DNA of 43,247 nt from assembly GCA_009885945.1 (NCBI GenBank), contig VFJR01000025.1, forward strand, positions 1 through 43,247, given 5' to 3'. Below are positions 1 to 9,703 of this stretch, piece after piece. Both the position numbers and the translations under genes were made by a program. Within the stretch, counting starts at the first letter, position 1. Each line of letters begins with the position of its first letter. This stretch comes from Anaerolineaceae bacterium (lineage in GTDB: Bacteria > Chloroflexota > Anaerolineae > Anaerolineales > Villigracilaceae). Under the pieces are notes generated by a model. It saw nothing but the letters and a program-made list of their open reading frames with translations. It searched no databases and was not told where the DNA came from.

Positions 1-378
1 AACTCTGCCAATCCAAAGAGATGGAAGAGTGGCAATCGTTATTCCGGTAATAACCACTAGCGATCCCAGCCCAACGGGAATAGAAATCCCTTTGGTAATA
101 AATACACGGAAAATTACCAGAGCCAGTATGCTTCCAATTGCCAATAGAACGCCATTTGTTGTGTTTCCTCTTTTGATTAATAGGGCTCCCAAAAGAGTGC
201 ACAAAAGGGCAACCGAGACACCCGTGATATCAATTAGATTGATATCTGCTGGGTAAAGGATATTTTTTATTGCGCTGCTTAAACCAAGCAGAACAACAAT
301 ACCTATGTTGGTATAAAAGGCGATGCTTGCTCGGCGTTGTTCTGCTTGCGTATTTTTAATATCGGGTTCTTCTTGCAT
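1..378 (-). CDS. Membrane sensor protein, N-terminal part (cut by window edge)
   Basis: An open frame of 126 codons starts at the ATG at 378-376 and runs off the left edge without a stop. It begins MQEEPDIKNTQAEQRRASIA and then shows four hydrophobic segments at about residues 19-38, 48-68, 75-92 and 99-117, separated by short polar turns. This is the multi-helix N-terminal layout of the neighbouring GAF receptors. An AGGA about ten bases upstream serves as ribosome binding site, and the gene lies 38 bp after the preceding GAF gene, so it is very probably the twelfth member of the array. The GAF part is outside the window, so the assignment rests on position and membrane layout only. A histidine kinase with the same type of membrane domain cannot be excluded. 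Confidence 0.7.
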   Translation of the reverse strand, partial: MQEEPDIKNTQAEQRRASIAFYTNIGIVVLLGLSSAIKNILYPADINLIDITGVSVALLCTLLGALLIKRGNTTNGVLLAIGSILALVIFRVFITKGISIPVGLGSLVVITGITIATLPSLWIGRV

Positions 379-416
379 GGCATTGGTTTCCTGATTGGCA
401 AATATTTTTTTATACA

Positions 417-2150
417 CTATTCTTTTTTGTGATCAGAAGCATTTAAGTTGATAAGGATTTCGGCGCCTTCTAAAAATTGAGAAAGTTCCTTGGCGGTTGT
501 GCTTAGAATGTTTTCTGTACGGAAGGTTGCGCCTATCTTTCCAGCAATCTCTGAAATAATTTTTTCACGCTCTGCACGTTGGCTGGTTTCTTCAAATAGG
601 CGTGCGTTTTCTGCGGCTAACGCAACACGTTCTGCGACCGCGTTGATCAAATCCATTTGATTTTGTTTGACGCGCCCACTTTGGGGTATGGCTATCTTTA
701 GCGAGCCAATGGTCGTACCGCGCAGCTGAATGGGCACAACAACCTGTGATTGTTTGGTCGGGTCATCTTCTGCGGGCTCAGGCTTGGAGTCGTTTGGCTG
801 GATAGCGACTACGCCTCCGGATGCATAGCGAAAGCCAAGAGATTTTTTGTCTTGAGAAAAATTGCCCCAGGTTTGACCCAAATATTGGCGTGAAATAGAT
901 TCTGCTTCTGTAAGCGCTTTTTGGGTTTGCTCAAAAAGGCGGGTATTTTCGATAGCGAGAGTGACTTGATCGGCGAGTGTAGAAAGGATGTCAATATCTT
1001 TCCCGGAGAATGCAGCTGGCTGCGTACTTTGTACGTTGAGTACGCCAATAGTTTTCTCGCCGCTTTTTAACGGAAGTCCAATTTCGGAGCGGGTGCCTGG
1101 GAGGTCGGGTTCGTTGAAGAAAACCGCATCCACCCCAACGTCTAGCGCGATGCGTGGTCTTCCTGAACTGCTAACATATCCAATAATTCCATTGTCGCCA
1201 ACTTTAATGCGATGCCCTCGGGTCATCATTTTTTTTCCGCCAGGGCTGTTTGTTGCGCTCAAAAGGGTAAATTGATTGTTGGGGTCGTTGAAGTAAATTG
1301 CAACATGATAAACATCAAATTGTTCACTAATAATATCTGTTACTTGCGGGAGTAGTACTTGAAGATTTTGAGTAGCTGTAATTGCTTTTACTACTTCAGT
1401 AATTGCTTTAAATTGATTTGCATTTTTAAAATTCTCACTATTTGCTTCGCGTAATTCTTTTGTTCGTTCTGATACTCGTTCTTCAAGATGCCCGCGGATG
1501 ATTTCAAGTTCTGTGTTTGTTTTTTCTAAAATTCGATTTGCTTCGACGGTTTGGTTAAGGCGTTCCCGTTCAATACGGTTACGGGACGTGAGCAGGATAA
1601 TACTAAGTAAGCCAAATACAAATGTTGCTCCTGCTGATCCAATTCCTAAATTGGATGGTATTGATGGTTTCAGGGCAGGCAATAGCGCAACTAAAACGGT
1701 ACTTACTAATGAGATTAAGATCATAGAGCGCAAGCTCATTAAGACTATACCAATAATAAATACAGTGGGTAGTATGGAGTATAGCGGAGCAAAATCTGAT
1801 CCTGAGCTTGCCACTTCTGATGTTATTGCTGAGATCGTGAGTGCGAGTACGAAAATATTGACGCCCCATTTGAAGTGTTTTGTGCGAGAGAGTATATAAG
1901 CGATTAGGGTTGAGACAATCAAATAACCAATGGATAGTAACGAATTGGTTGATAGGGCGTTGGCTGATAATCCTCCGACCAAACCCATTAGGTTCGTTAC
2001 AAAATAAACCAAAGTTATGGCGGCAAATAACTGAGCTTGTATGCGAGCTCCGCTTTCTGTTATTTGTTTGCTGGGGCTGGTGAATAGGCTCCAAATTTTG
2101 AAAAGAGGAGCAGACGTTGAACTTGTTTGTTCGGGATATTTTTTGTTCAT
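417..2150 (-). CDS. Six-TM membrane GAF-domain sensor protein (577 aa)
   Basis: Predicted inner-membrane sensor without an enzymatic output. Residues 1-190 hold about six hydrophobic helices (near 40-60, 68-88, 95-112, 125-140, 143-160, 172-189). A charged coiled coil follows at 195-245, including LEERVSERTKELRE, then a full GAF domain at about 255-405 (FDVYHVAIYF, TRSEIGLPL, GVLNVQST, LADQVTLAIENTRLF). A linker with Trp428 and Gly439-Phe440 leads to the C-terminal half of a second GAF (VVPIQLRGTTIGSLKI to AENARLFEE, 470-521). The shared tail occupies 526-569 and ends AEILINL. The start overlaps the previous stop as ATGA (2147-2150), so translation is probably coupled. There is no HisKA, HATPase, GGDEF or DNA-binding domain. 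The ligand is unknown. The GAF assignment is firm; the sensing role is inferred. Confidence 0.9.
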   Translation of the reverse strand: MNKKYPEQTSSTSAPLFKIWSLFTSPSKQITESGARIQAQLFAAITLVYFVTNLMGLVGGLSANALSTNSLLSIGYLIVSTLIAYILSRTKHFKWGVNIFVLALTISAITSEVASSGSDFAPLYSILPTVFIIGIVLMSLRSMILISLVSTVLVALLPALKPSIPSNLGIGSAGATFVFGLLSIILLTSRNRIERERLNQTVEANRILEKTNTELEIIRGHLEERVSERTKELREANSENFKNANQFKAITEVVKAITATQNLQVLLPQVTDIISEQFDVYHVAIYFNDPNNQFTLLSATNSPGGKKMMTRGHRIKVGDNGIIGYVSSSGRPRIALDVGVDAVFFNEPDLPGTRSEIGLPLKSGEKTIGVLNVQSTQPAAFSGKDIDILSTLADQVTLAIENTRLFEQTQKALTEAESISRQYLGQTWGNFSQDKKSLGFRYASGGVVAIQPNDSKPEPAEDDPTKQSQVVVPIQLRGTTIGSLKIAIPQSGRVKQNQMDLINAVAERVALAAENARLFEETSQRAEREKIISEIAGKIGATFRTENILSTTAKELSQFLEGAEILINLNASDHKKE

Positions 2151-4972
2151 TCTTTAATGTCCTGATTTTGCATCTGAATTACTACTTCAGAGCCGGGCAG
2201 GGCACGTCCAAGTTCTTCTACTGCTGTTTGCAGCACGTTTTGCATATTGATGGATGAGCCGATGCGGGATGTTACTTCGCCAATCAGCTGTTCTTTTGCT
2301 GCACGTGCTTGTGATTCGTCGAGCAGGCGGGCACTCTCAAGGGCAAGCGCCATTCGTTCTGAAACTACTTCTGTTAAGGTAATCTCGTCTTGATTCCATT
2401 CGCGATCTGTTGTTGGCGGGGTGCTTATTTGAATAATGCCAATGACTTGGCCGCGGAGCTTTATGGGCGCCACAATTTTTGATTGGGAGGTATTCGCGTC
2501 TGTGCTTTTTATTGTAATTAATTTACCTTGATTCATCACCTGATTGATTTCATCAGTGACAAGTGTTTTTGTTAATTTGGTGCCGCTGCTTAATCCCTGG
2601 TGGTATCCAGTCAACTCTTCTTGCTGAGCAAAAAGCACCCACTGTTCTTTGATAAATTGGCCGTACACTGCTTGTACTTCATTAAGCGCGTTCTGTGCAC
2701 TTTCAAATAAGCGCGCGTTTTCAATAGCTGTTGCAATTTGATCGGCAAGAATGCTTAATACTTTAATATCACTTTCGTCAAAAGCGTTGGATTTTGTGCT
2801 TTGTATATCGAGCGCACCAATTAATACGCCTCGTACAATGAGAGGGAGTGCCATTTCGGAATGAGTTTCGGATAGGTCTGGGTTATTGAAATAAGCGGAA
2901 TCAGAACCTACGTCCAGCGCAATACGTGGTTTGCCAGAAGATGTGACATTTCCTACAATACCGGTCGCGCCGACTTCAAGCCTGTGACCGCGCGCCAGCA
3001 TTCTTTGGCCCCCTGGGCTATTGGCTGCCATCAGCTGAGCAAATTGCTTTGTATCATTTAATAGAAATATGCCCACATGGTAAAAATTAAACCGTTCACT
3101 GACCAAGCGGGTGATGAGCGGGAGCAGGTTTTCTGTACGTTGCTCACTGGTAATAATATTGGATATTTCACCAACGGCTTGAAGCTCTCGTGAGCGTTTT
3201 TCACTTTGCGCGCGTGAATTTTCAAGATCAAGCGTGCGGTCTTCGACGCGTTTTTCTAGATTTTCTAAAGTTCGATTAATTTCATCTGTGACTTGGTTAA
3301 TGGCTTGCGCAAGAGCGCCAATCTCATCTTGTGTTTGAACAATTGCTTTCGCTGAGAAATTTCCTGCGGAAATTTCTTCTGCAACTAAAGATAGGGATAC
3401 GATAGGTGCTGCCACGACTGTGGTTGCCAAAAGCGAGATAATAATACTGCCGCCTATTAAAAGCAACGAAATAAAAATACTGTTTCGGGTTTGTGTTTCA
3501 ATAGGTGCGAGATGGGCATTTTCGGACTCGCGCGCAATAGCGACCCAAGGTAGTATTTTTATTGGGGTACCCACATTAATGGCTGTATCGTTTAATGAAA
3601 TTGAATATGCTTCAAAGCGCGGCTGAAGATCAATTACATTGATCGCTTGCACAACCGCAGGGTCTGCACCAGCAACCATTGTATCTTTCGAACCGGCCGG
3701 CAGGCGGTTTTTGGCTTGGAAGATCTGAAGTTCCAGATCGCTAAAATTATTATAAGATTTGAAAAGACGTTCTCGGTCGCCTGTAAATGCCACTCGTAGA
3801 TATGTCTCGCGGTCTATCACGGAGACTTGTATGGTACCGTCCTGGACTGCGGGCCGCACCAAGGTCTGTATGACTTTTGCATCAATTTCTTCCCTTAGTA
3901 TTCCTATTATTTCGCCGCTGCGATTCTTGATAGGCGCGCTAAAAAATATACTAGCTTTGCCATTTTGAAAAATAATATTGGATACATAAGGCTTATTATT
4001 TGTAAAGGGCTGTTTGAAGTAATCGTTGGCGCTTTCATCTCTTCCTTGATTTTCGCTAACGGTATCAAGAACATTCCTTCCCTTTTTATCCAGAATTGCA
4101 TACGAACGTATAAAAACAGCATCTTTTCTCTTGTTGTTCGAGAGTGTAAGGCTTGCGTTGACTTCTTCTGGGCTGCCGGCTCGAGATACTGTTGATCGTT
4201 CGATATATTCAATCAGCGGTATTTGTTTACTTTCGGAATGGATAATAATAATTTGATTATTAATGTAATTGTCAATATTACTCGCTATATTATTTGAAAG
4301 CTCTGTTAGCTGCGCATCAGCTTCTGCAAGCAGGATTTGCCTTGTGGTTGAATAGTTAATATATCCAAATATCGCGAGCGGTACTATGGTTGCGATTAAA
4401 AAACCAAGCAGGAGCTTAACGCGCAGCGGGAAAGTGCTGAATTCACGTGCGGCGACCGTCAGAAAAATAACTAAAATAACCCCTGTAAATAGGTATATAT
4501 ATACTTGATTAACAGGAATTGTAAAACTTGGCAAATATACATCCGCCAGGATAACAGCAAATCCTCCTGAAAGACCAGCCATTATTCCATTAGTTATTTG
4601 TTGGGCTGGAAGGGTGGTTATGGCGATGCTGATTATAATTAGCAGTAATGAGATGCCTTGTAATATCCCCTGCCCATCAGCAAAAACTGGAAAGGCTAAC
4701 GAAATAACAATAAGCCCCGCGATCAAAATATAAATGCCAATATCAATGCGTGACTTGTAGCATAGCCAGGCGCTTGTAAACCCTAGCAGTGAAAAAGCGG
4801 CACTAAAAATAATACTTAAATAAGAAGTTATATCGTCTTTATTTAAGAACAGAATAGACCCAATGGCTATTACCAAAAGCAATACCCCTATGCCTGCGCT
4901 GAGCGCAATCCCATTGCGCCTTCTTTTTTCAAAGTTTGCATCTGGCGAGTTGTTTGTGTTTGAAAAAGTCAT
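2147..4972 (-). CDS. Membrane dCache-HAMP-GAF sensor protein (941 aa)
   Basis: Large receptor with two kinds of input. Residues 20-175 form a bundle of five to six membrane helices. A further helix at about 185-205 leads into an extracytoplasmic double-Cache-like domain (about 210-485, with YAILDKKGRNVLDT and IFFSAPIKNRSGEIIGILRE, typical Cache strands). A returning helix is at about 498-520, followed by HAMP (521-572, TQDEIGALAQAINQVTDEI) and a coiled coil. GAF1 lies at about 610-765 (FNFYHVGIFLLND, THSEMALPL). The array linker (KEQWVLF, then GYHQG), the half GAF (IVAPIKLRGQVIGIIQI) and the tail ending SEVVIQM follow. No catalytic output is present. It lies 18 bp after a substrate-binding lipoprotein gene, which suggests the lipoprotein presents a ligand to the Cache domain; this is inference. 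Confidence 0.9.
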   Translation of the reverse strand: MTFSNTNNSPDANFEKRRRNGIALSAGIGVLLLVIAIGSILFLNKDDITSYLSIIFSAAFSLLGFTSAWLCYKSRIDIGIYILIAGLIVISLAFPVFADGQGILQGISLLLIIISIAITTLPAQQITNGIMAGLSGGFAVILADVYLPSFTIPVNQVYIYLFTGVILVIFLTVAAREFSTFPLRVKLLLGFLIATIVPLAIFGYINYSTTRQILLAEADAQLTELSNNIASNIDNYINNQIIIIHSESKQIPLIEYIERSTVSRAGSPEEVNASLTLSNNKRKDAVFIRSYAILDKKGRNVLDTVSENQGRDESANDYFKQPFTNNKPYVSNIIFQNGKASIFFSAPIKNRSGEIIGILREEIDAKVIQTLVRPAVQDGTIQVSVIDRETYLRVAFTGDRERLFKSYNNFSDLELQIFQAKNRLPAGSKDTMVAGADPAVVQAINVIDLQPRFEAYSISLNDTAINVGTPIKILPWVAIARESENAHLAPIETQTRNSIFISLLLIGGSIIISLLATTVVAAPIVSLSLVAEEISAGNFSAKAIVQTQDEIGALAQAINQVTDEINRTLENLEKRVEDRTLDLENSRAQSEKRSRELQAVGEISNIITSEQRTENLLPLITRLVSERFNFYHVGIFLLNDTKQFAQLMAANSPGGQRMLARGHRLEVGATGIVGNVTSSGKPRIALDVGSDSAYFNNPDLSETHSEMALPLIVRGVLIGALDIQSTKSNAFDESDIKVLSILADQIATAIENARLFESAQNALNEVQAVYGQFIKEQWVLFAQQEELTGYHQGLSSGTKLTKTLVTDEINQVMNQGKLITIKSTDANTSQSKIVAPIKLRGQVIGIIQISTPPTTDREWNQDEITLTEVVSERMALALESARLLDESQARAAKEQLIGEVTSRIGSSINMQNVLQTAVEELGRALPGSEVVIQMQNQDIKE

Positions 4973-4990
4973 TATATGTCTCTGAATAGT

Positions 4991-5968
4991 CTACGGTAAG
5001 GGTAGGAATGTTGAGTCGAGCATTGCGGCAAAATCTGGCAATGTTACCAAGCCGCCGGATAGCAACAGGTAATTTCCTGTGCGTTGTGCAGTGTCATAAA
5101 TAGAACCTGCACTTCTGTTTTGAAAAAGAGCTACATTGTCTGCAAGAGTCATTACTTTTAGGTCAGGGTCTGCGCCAGTTTCGGCTGACGTAACGCCTAA
5201 ATATTTTGCTGCAATCTCGCTGGTTTCTTGCGGATGAAGCAGTCTGTAATCGACCGCTTCGTACCAAGCCTTTAGGAAGTTTTTAATATCATCTGGGCGT
5301 TGCTTAACCACCGATTCTCGAAATGCAATTGTATCTGGGAACAGTCGCTCGGTTCTGTCGGTGGGGTAGATTATGCGATTTCCGTTTTCCAATGCCTGGC
5401 TGGTAAATGGCTCCCAAACAAAAACTGCCTGAACTTGGTTGCTCGCAAGAGCGGCAATACTGTTTGCAGGGTCCAGTTCAGTAAGGAATACATCGCCTAA
5501 ATTCATATTAACGCTTGCCAGCATTTCAGAAACCAATACCTCATATTGCGTTCCTACTAATACCCCGATCGTTTTTCCTTTGAGTAAGTTAATAGACGTA
5601 TACTCTGGCCGCGCGACAATGGGCATAAAGCTTCCATCGTCAGAAATTCCGACAACTTTCATGTTTGTATGGCGCTCAATATTCATTACATCACCGACCG
5701 CAATTAACGCAGCATCTATTTGTCCGGCGGCAAGGTCCGGAAAAGAATCTGAAAATATTGGGTAATATACCGGCTGAACCAAAACTCCATACTTTTCAAA
5801 AAAACCTTTTTCTTGAGCTACGAGCAAAGTGTAATCTCCCCACCAATAAGTAAACTCCACTAATAAAGGTTTTTGAGAGCTCTCAGATTGCTGTGATTCG
5901 GCGCAAGAACTTAAGGAAAGAATTGCACAAAATATTAAGATAATGATCAATAGTCTTTTTCTTTTCAT
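4991..5968 (-). CDS. NMT1/SsuA-like substrate-binding lipoprotein (325 aa)
   Basis: Periplasmic-binding-protein fold of the NMT1/THI5-like and SsuA/TauA type, which bind small organic ligands for ABC importers. The N terminus is a lipoprotein signal: basic MKRKR, a hydrophobic stretch, and lipobox L19-S20-S21-Cys22. Family features include the first strand VEFTYWWGDYTLLVAQEKGF, a DLAAGQIDAALIAVGDV segment, LLKGKTIGVLVGTQYEVLV, and VQAVFVWEPF in the second lobe. Length is normal for the family. No permease or ATPase gene is nearby; the gene sits inside a run of GAF receptors, 15 bp after one and 18 bp before a dCache-HAMP-GAF gene. I infer a ligand-capturing co-receptor rather than a transporter subunit. 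The ligand cannot be read from the sequence. Confidence 0.88.
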   Translation of the reverse strand: MKRKRLLIIILIFCAILSLSSCAESQQSESSQKPLLVEFTYWWGDYTLLVAQEKGFFEKYGVLVQPVYYPIFSDSFPDLAAGQIDAALIAVGDVMNIERHTNMKVVGISDDGSFMPIVARPEYTSINLLKGKTIGVLVGTQYEVLVSEMLASVNMNLGDVFLTELDPANSIAALASNQVQAVFVWEPFTSQALENGNRIIYPTDRTERLFPDTIAFRESVVKQRPDDIKNFLKAWYEAVDYRLLHPQETSEIAAKYLGVTSAETGADPDLKVMTLADNVALFQNRSAGSIYDTAQRTGNYLLLSGGLVTLPDFAAMLDSTFLPLP

Positions 5969-5983
5969 TATGTACCTTTGTGG

Positions 5984-7975
5984 TTATCTTTCTGTGATCA
6001 TGTCTATTGCCGCAGGTTCAATTTGAATTAAGACCTCAGTGTTTCCAAGTGTCTTGCTTAGCTCTTGTGCGGCTGTCTTTACAATAGAATCGAAGCGGGT
6101 CGACGAGCTGATCTTGCTTGTTATATCAGATGTGATGCGCTCTATGTTTGCGCGCCTTTGGCTGGTTTGCAGGAGTATGGCGGCTTCCAGCGCTAAAGAG
6201 AGTCGCCCGGCGATCACCTCTGCGATTTCAGTTTGATCTTCCTGCCAAACTTGATCTGAAGGTACTTTTATGCTCAATACGCCGATACTTTTTCCGCGCA
6301 TGCGTATGGGTATGGCGAGACTGGTGTTATTGTTATCATTTTTGAGGATGACAACGTTATCAGTTTTGATTGCATCCTGCACTGATCGATATTGCAAAGG
6401 CTCTTCAAGCCGAACAATATCTGCTCCCGATATTTTGTACCCAAAGCGTTTCTCGCTGGTCTGCATGACCTTCCACGCGTCTTTGACATATCCTGTTACA
6501 GCGTTTTGGGCTTCAGTAAGAAGACTTTGCGCTTCGACAAACGATCTTGAGTTTTGTATAGCGACGGATACTTGATCTGCCAGTGTTGATAGTACTTCGA
6601 TATCTTCTTGGGTAAATGCGCCGTCAATTTCACTTTGTACATCCAATGCTCCAATGACTTGCCCTAAAATTCTTAAGGGAAGCGCCATTTCTGAGCGGGT
6701 GGTGGGCAGGTCTGGATTATCAAAAAATACCGCATCTGCGCCTGTATCAAGCGCGATACGCGGGCTGCCCGTACCTGTTGTGTAGCCTACAATACCTACT
6801 TGACCTACGCGTAATTTATGTTCACGTAGTAACATGCGTTTTCCACCATTGCTGTTTGCAGCGCTAAGAACCGCGAATTCACGGCTGGTGTCTAATAAAA
6901 ATACGCCTACATGATAATACCCAAACTGTTGACTGATCACTTCTGTAATGCGGGGCAAGAGCGAGTTAAGATCTTGCACGAGCGCAATTTCGCGTGAGAC
7001 CTGGGCGATCGCCTCAAACAGACGAGTGCGCCTTTCATTTTGTTTTACAGAATTTTCCATCCGAGCTTCACGCTCTTGAATTTGTTTTTCCATTCCTTTG
7101 ATGGTTAATAGATGGCGAATTGACGTGTTTTTGATTGACTGTCCTATGATTGCAATCTCGTCTTTGCCTACAATTTCAACATCTTCCTGATTTATTCTAT
7201 TTGCAATATTGTTACTTAAATTTACAAGCTCGTTTAAGCGGTTGGAGAATGAGCTTGCGATTGTGCGGGTGATGACAAGAGTTGTAAAGATTAAAATTAT
7301 GAACAAGATGATAATGCTTGTTTGTGAGGTTTTATATGCGCTCAACGCAGCTGTATATGAAAGCTCTTCATATTTTAGGTTGATTTCGAGCAGTTCATTA
7401 ACTAAGATTTGCGTTCTTTGTGATAAATTTGCAATATCTAACTCGATTTGGGTAAGTGGAGTATTTAGGAGAAGAGCAAGCCGATAATCTTGCTCTTTGA
7501 TAAGCAAATCTCCGTAGATAGCACGCAGAGCCTGAATAGTAAGAACTTCGCGTTCTTGCAGACTGGTGTTTCCTGTTTGCACAAGCAGATTGGTGAAGTT
7601 TGGGTCTCTTGTGGTTTGCCATTCATTTTCGTATTGTTTAATAATTAAATTTACATCTTGTTCTTGCCCAACAGTGAATTGTTCAATCACATTTTTGTCT
7701 TTTTCATGCTTCATTTTTTCTATTTGTGTTTGCGTGCCATTCAATAGAACTTGTATTTCTTGAAGTTTTAGAGTTGGGCGTACTCTTTTTGAATGAATGC
7801 TGTTGATGTGAAATTGTGATGTAATCAATCCTTGAATCGCAACAAAACTAAGCACTACTATGCAGAGAATAGACAGGACGGTAATTAAATTAAATTTTTG
7901 ACCCGTCATCAGGGTCGCAAGATATTTTTGCCACCGTGATTTTTGTGGAAGCGTTGAGAATTTAGAAAAGGTCAT
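5984..7975 (-). CDS. Membrane helical-bundle/HAMP/GAF sensor protein (663 aa)
   Basis: Receptor laid out like a chemoreceptor input: one membrane helix at about 30-50, a mostly helical extracytoplasmic segment at 55-215 rich in Gln, Glu and Leu (reminiscent of four-helix-bundle sensors), a second helix at 219-239, and a HAMP-like stretch to about 293 (VGKDEIAIIGQSIKN). A coiled coil leads to GAF1 at about 330-478 (FGYYHVGVFLLD, PRIALDTGADAVFF, TRSEMALPL). The linker has Trp501 and Gly512-Tyr513, the half GAF covers about 553-605 (AIPIRMRGKSIGVLSI), and the shared tail ends TEVLIQI near 652. It has no kinase, cyclase or methyl-accepting signalling tip, so it is not a chemotaxis receptor. It lies 9 bp after the preceding GAF gene and 15 bp before the first substrate-binding gene. 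Confidence 0.88.
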   Translation of the reverse strand: MTFSKFSTLPQKSRWQKYLATLMTGQKFNLITVLSILCIVVLSFVAIQGLITSQFHINSIHSKRVRPTLKLQEIQVLLNGTQTQIEKMKHEKDKNVIEQFTVGQEQDVNLIIKQYENEWQTTRDPNFTNLLVQTGNTSLQEREVLTIQALRAIYGDLLIKEQDYRLALLLNTPLTQIELDIANLSQRTQILVNELLEINLKYEELSYTAALSAYKTSQTSIIILFIILIFTTLVITRTIASSFSNRLNELVNLSNNIANRINQEDVEIVGKDEIAIIGQSIKNTSIRHLLTIKGMEKQIQEREARMENSVKQNERRTRLFEAIAQVSREIALVQDLNSLLPRITEVISQQFGYYHVGVFLLDTSREFAVLSAANSNGGKRMLLREHKLRVGQVGIVGYTTGTGSPRIALDTGADAVFFDNPDLPTTRSEMALPLRILGQVIGALDVQSEIDGAFTQEDIEVLSTLADQVSVAIQNSRSFVEAQSLLTEAQNAVTGYVKDAWKVMQTSEKRFGYKISGADIVRLEEPLQYRSVQDAIKTDNVVILKNDNNNTSLAIPIRMRGKSIGVLSIKVPSDQVWQEDQTEIAEVIAGRLSLALEAAILLQTSQRRANIERITSDITSKISSSTRFDSIVKTAAQELSKTLGNTEVLIQIEPAAIDMITER

Positions 7976-7984
7976 TTGTTTACC

Positions 7985-9703
7985 TTATTTCCTGTCAGTA
8001 TCTTCTAGTTGAATAGCAACTTCTGCGCCGGGGATAGTGCGTGCCATTTCTTGGATGGTTGTTTGCAGCAGATTGTCTATGTCTAGCATGCTGCTAATTT
8101 TTGTAGAAATTTCGCTGATAATTTTTTCTTTTGATGCTCTACGCTGAGTTTCTTCCAGTAGAGATGAGTTTTCTAGAGCAAGGGATGTGCGTTGTGCCGC
8201 TGCTTGAATCATATCAATTTCATCTGTATCCCATTCGTGCAGGTCGGGGGTGTTGATATTGATGATGCCAATGACTTCATCTCGGATTTTGATCGGCACA
8301 GATAGAGTCGATTTTTTGCCTTGAGTTGACGAGATCATTCTGCCTTCTTTCATAGCAGTTTGAATTTCTGGCGAGTCTATTTGTTCTAGTGTGGGCGTAG
8401 GCATGGTTCCAGTGAAACGGTATCCAGCCCCGAGCTTGTTTGTTGAAGCGTTTTTCCAAGTCTCTATCAAATAGTTTCCCATAAACATTTGGCTTTCAGA
8501 AATGGCTGTTTGCGATTGTCTATAGAGTTGCGCGTTGCGAATAGCAATCGCAACTTGATCGGCTAAAGTAGTAAGAAGTTCAATATCATCTTGAACAAAG
8601 GCATTTTCTTCTGTGCTTTGCACATCCAATACGCCAATAAGTTTGTTGCTGATTTGAAGGGGGAGTGCAACTTCAGAGCGTGTTCCTTGCAGGTTTGGGT
8701 TGTTGAAGTACGTAGAGTCTGTCCCTGTATCCAGCGCGATGCGCGGTATACCTGTGCTGGCTGTATACCCAACGATACCAACTTCTCCAACTCGAAGGCG
8801 GTGCCCATTCGCAAGCATTTGTTGCCCCCCAACACTATTTGCCGCGCTGAGAATGGCGAATTGCTTGGTTTCATCAAGCAGAAAAATCCCGACGTGATAA
8901 AAGCCAAAGCGATCGCTAATTACTTTGGTAATATTTGGCAAGAGATCGCTTATATCTTGTAAGGATGCGATCGCGCGCGAGACCTGCGATATAGCCTGAA
9001 ATTGACTGGCTCGCCGTTCGTTGATCTCATTGGCTATTGCCAGCGCTGCGGTGCGGTAGTCCACACGTTTTTCAAGCGAGGCTTGTAATTCAAGCAATTC
9101 CTGGTTTGTGCTTATTTGGACCTGTTCATTTGAGCGCGCTTCAGACACAGATTGTTCGAGGCGTGTCATCATTAAGTGTAAAACGAAAGACATTATTAAA
9201 ATTAAGACACCGGAAATAACAGCGTCATCTAGTTCTGTTTTTTGCGACATGGTAGATGGAGTTAAACCAGCAAGGTCAAAATAATATACAACTTCAATAG
9301 CAAAGATTGTCAGCGGCGTAAAAACAAAAATTGATTTGCGGCGGTTTAATAAAACACTAATAATTATAATTAATGAATATGCCTGCATGGAAATATCGTG
9401 CGCACCGTTAGCTGACACTGCAAGTATTGTGACTGCAGCAAGCAACCCGATCGGCACAATTATTTTTGCCATTACCAGGCTGCCCAGTAAAACCAAGATG
9501 AATGCTGTTATTTCCAGAGCAAGGGTAATACTCAATGTTGTAAATGCCAGTGGGTTGAAGGTGCCTGGAATGAGTAATCCGCTTACTAATAATAAAATAA
9601 GCAAATTGCCAACGATGGAGAAAATAATAATATTCCGCACTAGTTTTGCGAATCTGGGGTCATTATCTTCCGGGTCGCTAATAAGACTGATCAAATTATT
9701 CAT
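7985..9703 (-). CDS. Six-TM membrane GAF-domain sensor protein (572 aa)
   Basis: The frame is open from a TTG at 9733, but I chose the ATG at 9703: it overlaps the preceding stop as ATGAATAA (8 bp), begins MNNLISLISDPEDNDP, and has a GAG about nine bases upstream. Five to six membrane helices fill residues 20-180. A coiled coil (LEKRVDYRTAALAIANEINE) leads to GAF1 at about 250-395 (FGFYHVGIFLLDETKQFAIL, PRIALDTGTDSTYF, TRSEVALPL). The linker carries Trp416 and Gly427-Tyr428. The half GAF (LSVPIKIRDEVIGIINI) and the tail ending GAEVAIQL complete the array pattern. There is no output domain. It is close in layout to the 577-, 561- and 576-aa members, which suggests old duplications within the array. 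Confidence 0.88.
   Translation of the reverse strand: MNNLISLISDPEDNDPRFAKLVRNIIIFSIVGNLLILLLVSGLLIPGTFNPLAFTTLSITLALEITAFILVLLGSLVMAKIIVPIGLLAAVTILAVSANGAHDISMQAYSLIIIISVLLNRRKSIFVFTPLTIFAIEVVYYFDLAGLTPSTMSQKTELDDAVISGVLILIMSFVLHLMMTRLEQSVSEARSNEQVQISTNQELLELQASLEKRVDYRTAALAIANEINERRASQFQAISQVSRAIASLQDISDLLPNITKVISDRFGFYHVGIFLLDETKQFAILSAANSVGGQQMLANGHRLRVGEVGIVGYTASTGIPRIALDTGTDSTYFNNPNLQGTRSEVALPLQISNKLIGVLDVQSTEENAFVQDDIELLTTLADQVAIAIRNAQLYRQSQTAISESQMFMGNYLIETWKNASTNKLGAGYRFTGTMPTPTLEQIDSPEIQTAMKEGRMISSTQGKKSTLSVPIKIRDEVIGIININTPDLHEWDTDEIDMIQAAAQRTSLALENSSLLEETQRRASKEKIISEISTKISSMLDIDNLLQTTIQEMARTIPGAEVAIQLEDTDRK

Noticed and set aside
29-256. Plus-strand open frame at the left edge (75 codons)
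   Set aside because: It is antisense to the partial membrane protein at 378-1, whose frame has clear membrane helices, an AGGA site and operon spacing.
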